Source: WLJO01 sp046597895
GTDB lineage: Bacteria; Actinomycetota; Acidimicrobiia; Acidimicrobiales; Ilumatobacteraceae
DNA: 13,644 nt
Assembly: GCA_046597895.1 (NCBI GenBank)
Contig: JBKJJS010000215.1
Location: 1-13,644 of the forward strand
Reading direction: 5' to 3'
Made by a program: the position numbers and the translations under genes. Below the pieces are notes generated by a model. It had not been told where the DNA came from and did no database searches. It saw nothing but the letters and a program-made list of their open reading frames with translations. Of this stretch, positions 13,207 through 13,644 are shown piece by piece (position 1 is the stretch's first letter; each line of letters starts with the position of its first letter).

Positions 13207-13644
13207 CCGCACCAGACACGATCGAGTCCCTGCTCGGGCGGGCGAGTGTGCTCGTCTGTGCCGGCGCAGGTGGAGTCGGCAAGACCACGACGGCGGCGGC
13301 GCTCGCGCTCGCCGCCGCCAGACAAGGTCGGCGCGTCGTGGTCGTCACGATCGATCCCGCCAAGCGCCTCGCCGATGCCATGGGCATCACGCTCTCCCAC
13401 GAACCCTCCTTGGTGGGTGGTGTCGAGCCGGGCGAACTCTGGGCCGTGATGCTCGATACTCGCGCCACGTTCGACGGCCTCGTTCGGCGATACTCGACCG
13501 ACGTCGGCCAGGTCGACCAGATCCTGGCCAACCGCTTTTATCGCAACATGACCGGCTCGCTGTCGGGCACCCAGGAATACATGGCTGCGGAAAAGCTGTA
13601 CGACCTCCACCACGAGGTCGAATCGTTCGTCGCTGTGGAGGTCG
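13203..13644 (+). CDS. Get3/ArsA-like ATPase, second of a pair (BagB-like), cut by window edge
   Basis: The 147 visible codons are the N-terminal part of a second ArsA/Get3-like ATPase. GAGGVGKTT (21-29) is the P-loop. It has Ala where the first partner has the signature Lys of the deviant Walker A, which may affect cross-dimer catalysis. TIDPAKRLADAMG (50-62) is switch I with the Asp-Pro-Ala intact. AVMLDTRATFDGLVRRY and GTQEYMAAEKLYDL are typical of the Rv3680-type branch. The GTG start overlaps the stop of the first ATPase as GTGA, so the two are co-translated and probably made in equal amounts as a heterodimer. The GTGA overlap leaves no room for another start with a better ribosome site nearby. 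The C-terminal half, including the A-loop, lies outside the window. Confidence 0.92.
   Translation, partial: MTAPDTIESLLGRASVLVCAGAGGVGKTTTAAALALAAARQGRRVVVVTIDPAKRLADAMGITLSHEPSLVGGVEPGELWAVMLDTRATFDGLVRRYSTDVGQVDQILANRFYRNMTGSLSGTQEYMAAEKLYDLHHEVESFVAVEV

Noticed and set aside
1..13644. tRNA(Sec) gene, selD or a UGA-containing selenoprotein gene near selA/selB
   Set aside because: The intergenic gaps are too short or lack a cloverleaf, no SelD motif is seen, and reading past the TGA stop of the flavoprotein gene gives no plausible continuation.

Overview
The window is high-GC DNA with many GTG starts, a WhiB-family regulator, a tandem pair of Get3/ArsA-like ATPases of the mycobacterial BagA/BagB type, and four-base GTGA gene overlaps. 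Together these point to an actinobacterium. Acidimicrobiia or a related deep lineage is my guess, but nothing here fixes the class. Coding density is very high and no gap longer than about 210 bases lacks a gene. I see no tRNA, rRNA, insertion sequence, prophage gene or CRISPR array.

Layout. (1) A minus-strand block at 1-2829 reads, in transcription order, fxsA-type membrane protein, NUDT19-like Nudix hydrolase (overlapping it by 26 bases), an acyl-CoA dehydrogenase-fold flavoprotein, and the first 64 codons of an ABC transporter ATPase cut by the window edge. (2) A plus-strand DHA2-type MFS exporter (2931-4322) converges on a minus-strand secreted protein with two CAP domains and a peptidoglycan-binding domain (4338-5573). 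(3) A relatively AT-rich divergent promoter region (5574-5780) separates that gene from a plus-strand whiB-like gene (5781-6074). (4) The convergent gap 6075-6267 holds three tandem 11-bp repeats, an 18-bp-arm hairpin and a run of G-tracts. (5) A minus-strand cluster at 6268-12242 reads, in transcription order, a long NfeD-family membrane protein, selA, selB, and a zinc-ribbon/one-TM/beta-propeller protein, with tight spacing or overlap at each junction. (6) Divergent from it on the plus strand are two overlapping Get3/ArsA-like ATPases (12262-13206, and 13203 to the window edge).

How they work together. SelA and SelB are the bacterial selenocysteine synthase and the selenocysteine-specific elongation factor, so the organism very probably makes selenoproteins. 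selC and selD are not in the window. The propeller protein is translationally coupled to selB. The NfeD protein leads the cluster without its usual stomatin partner and appears to have lost its protease residues. The ATPase pair probably forms a heterodimer.

The most unusual signal is between the nfeD-like gene and the first ATPase gene. Their start codons are only 19 bases apart, and a single 10-bp palindrome (CCTCCGGAGG) supplies the Shine-Dalgarno sequence to both genes, one per strand.
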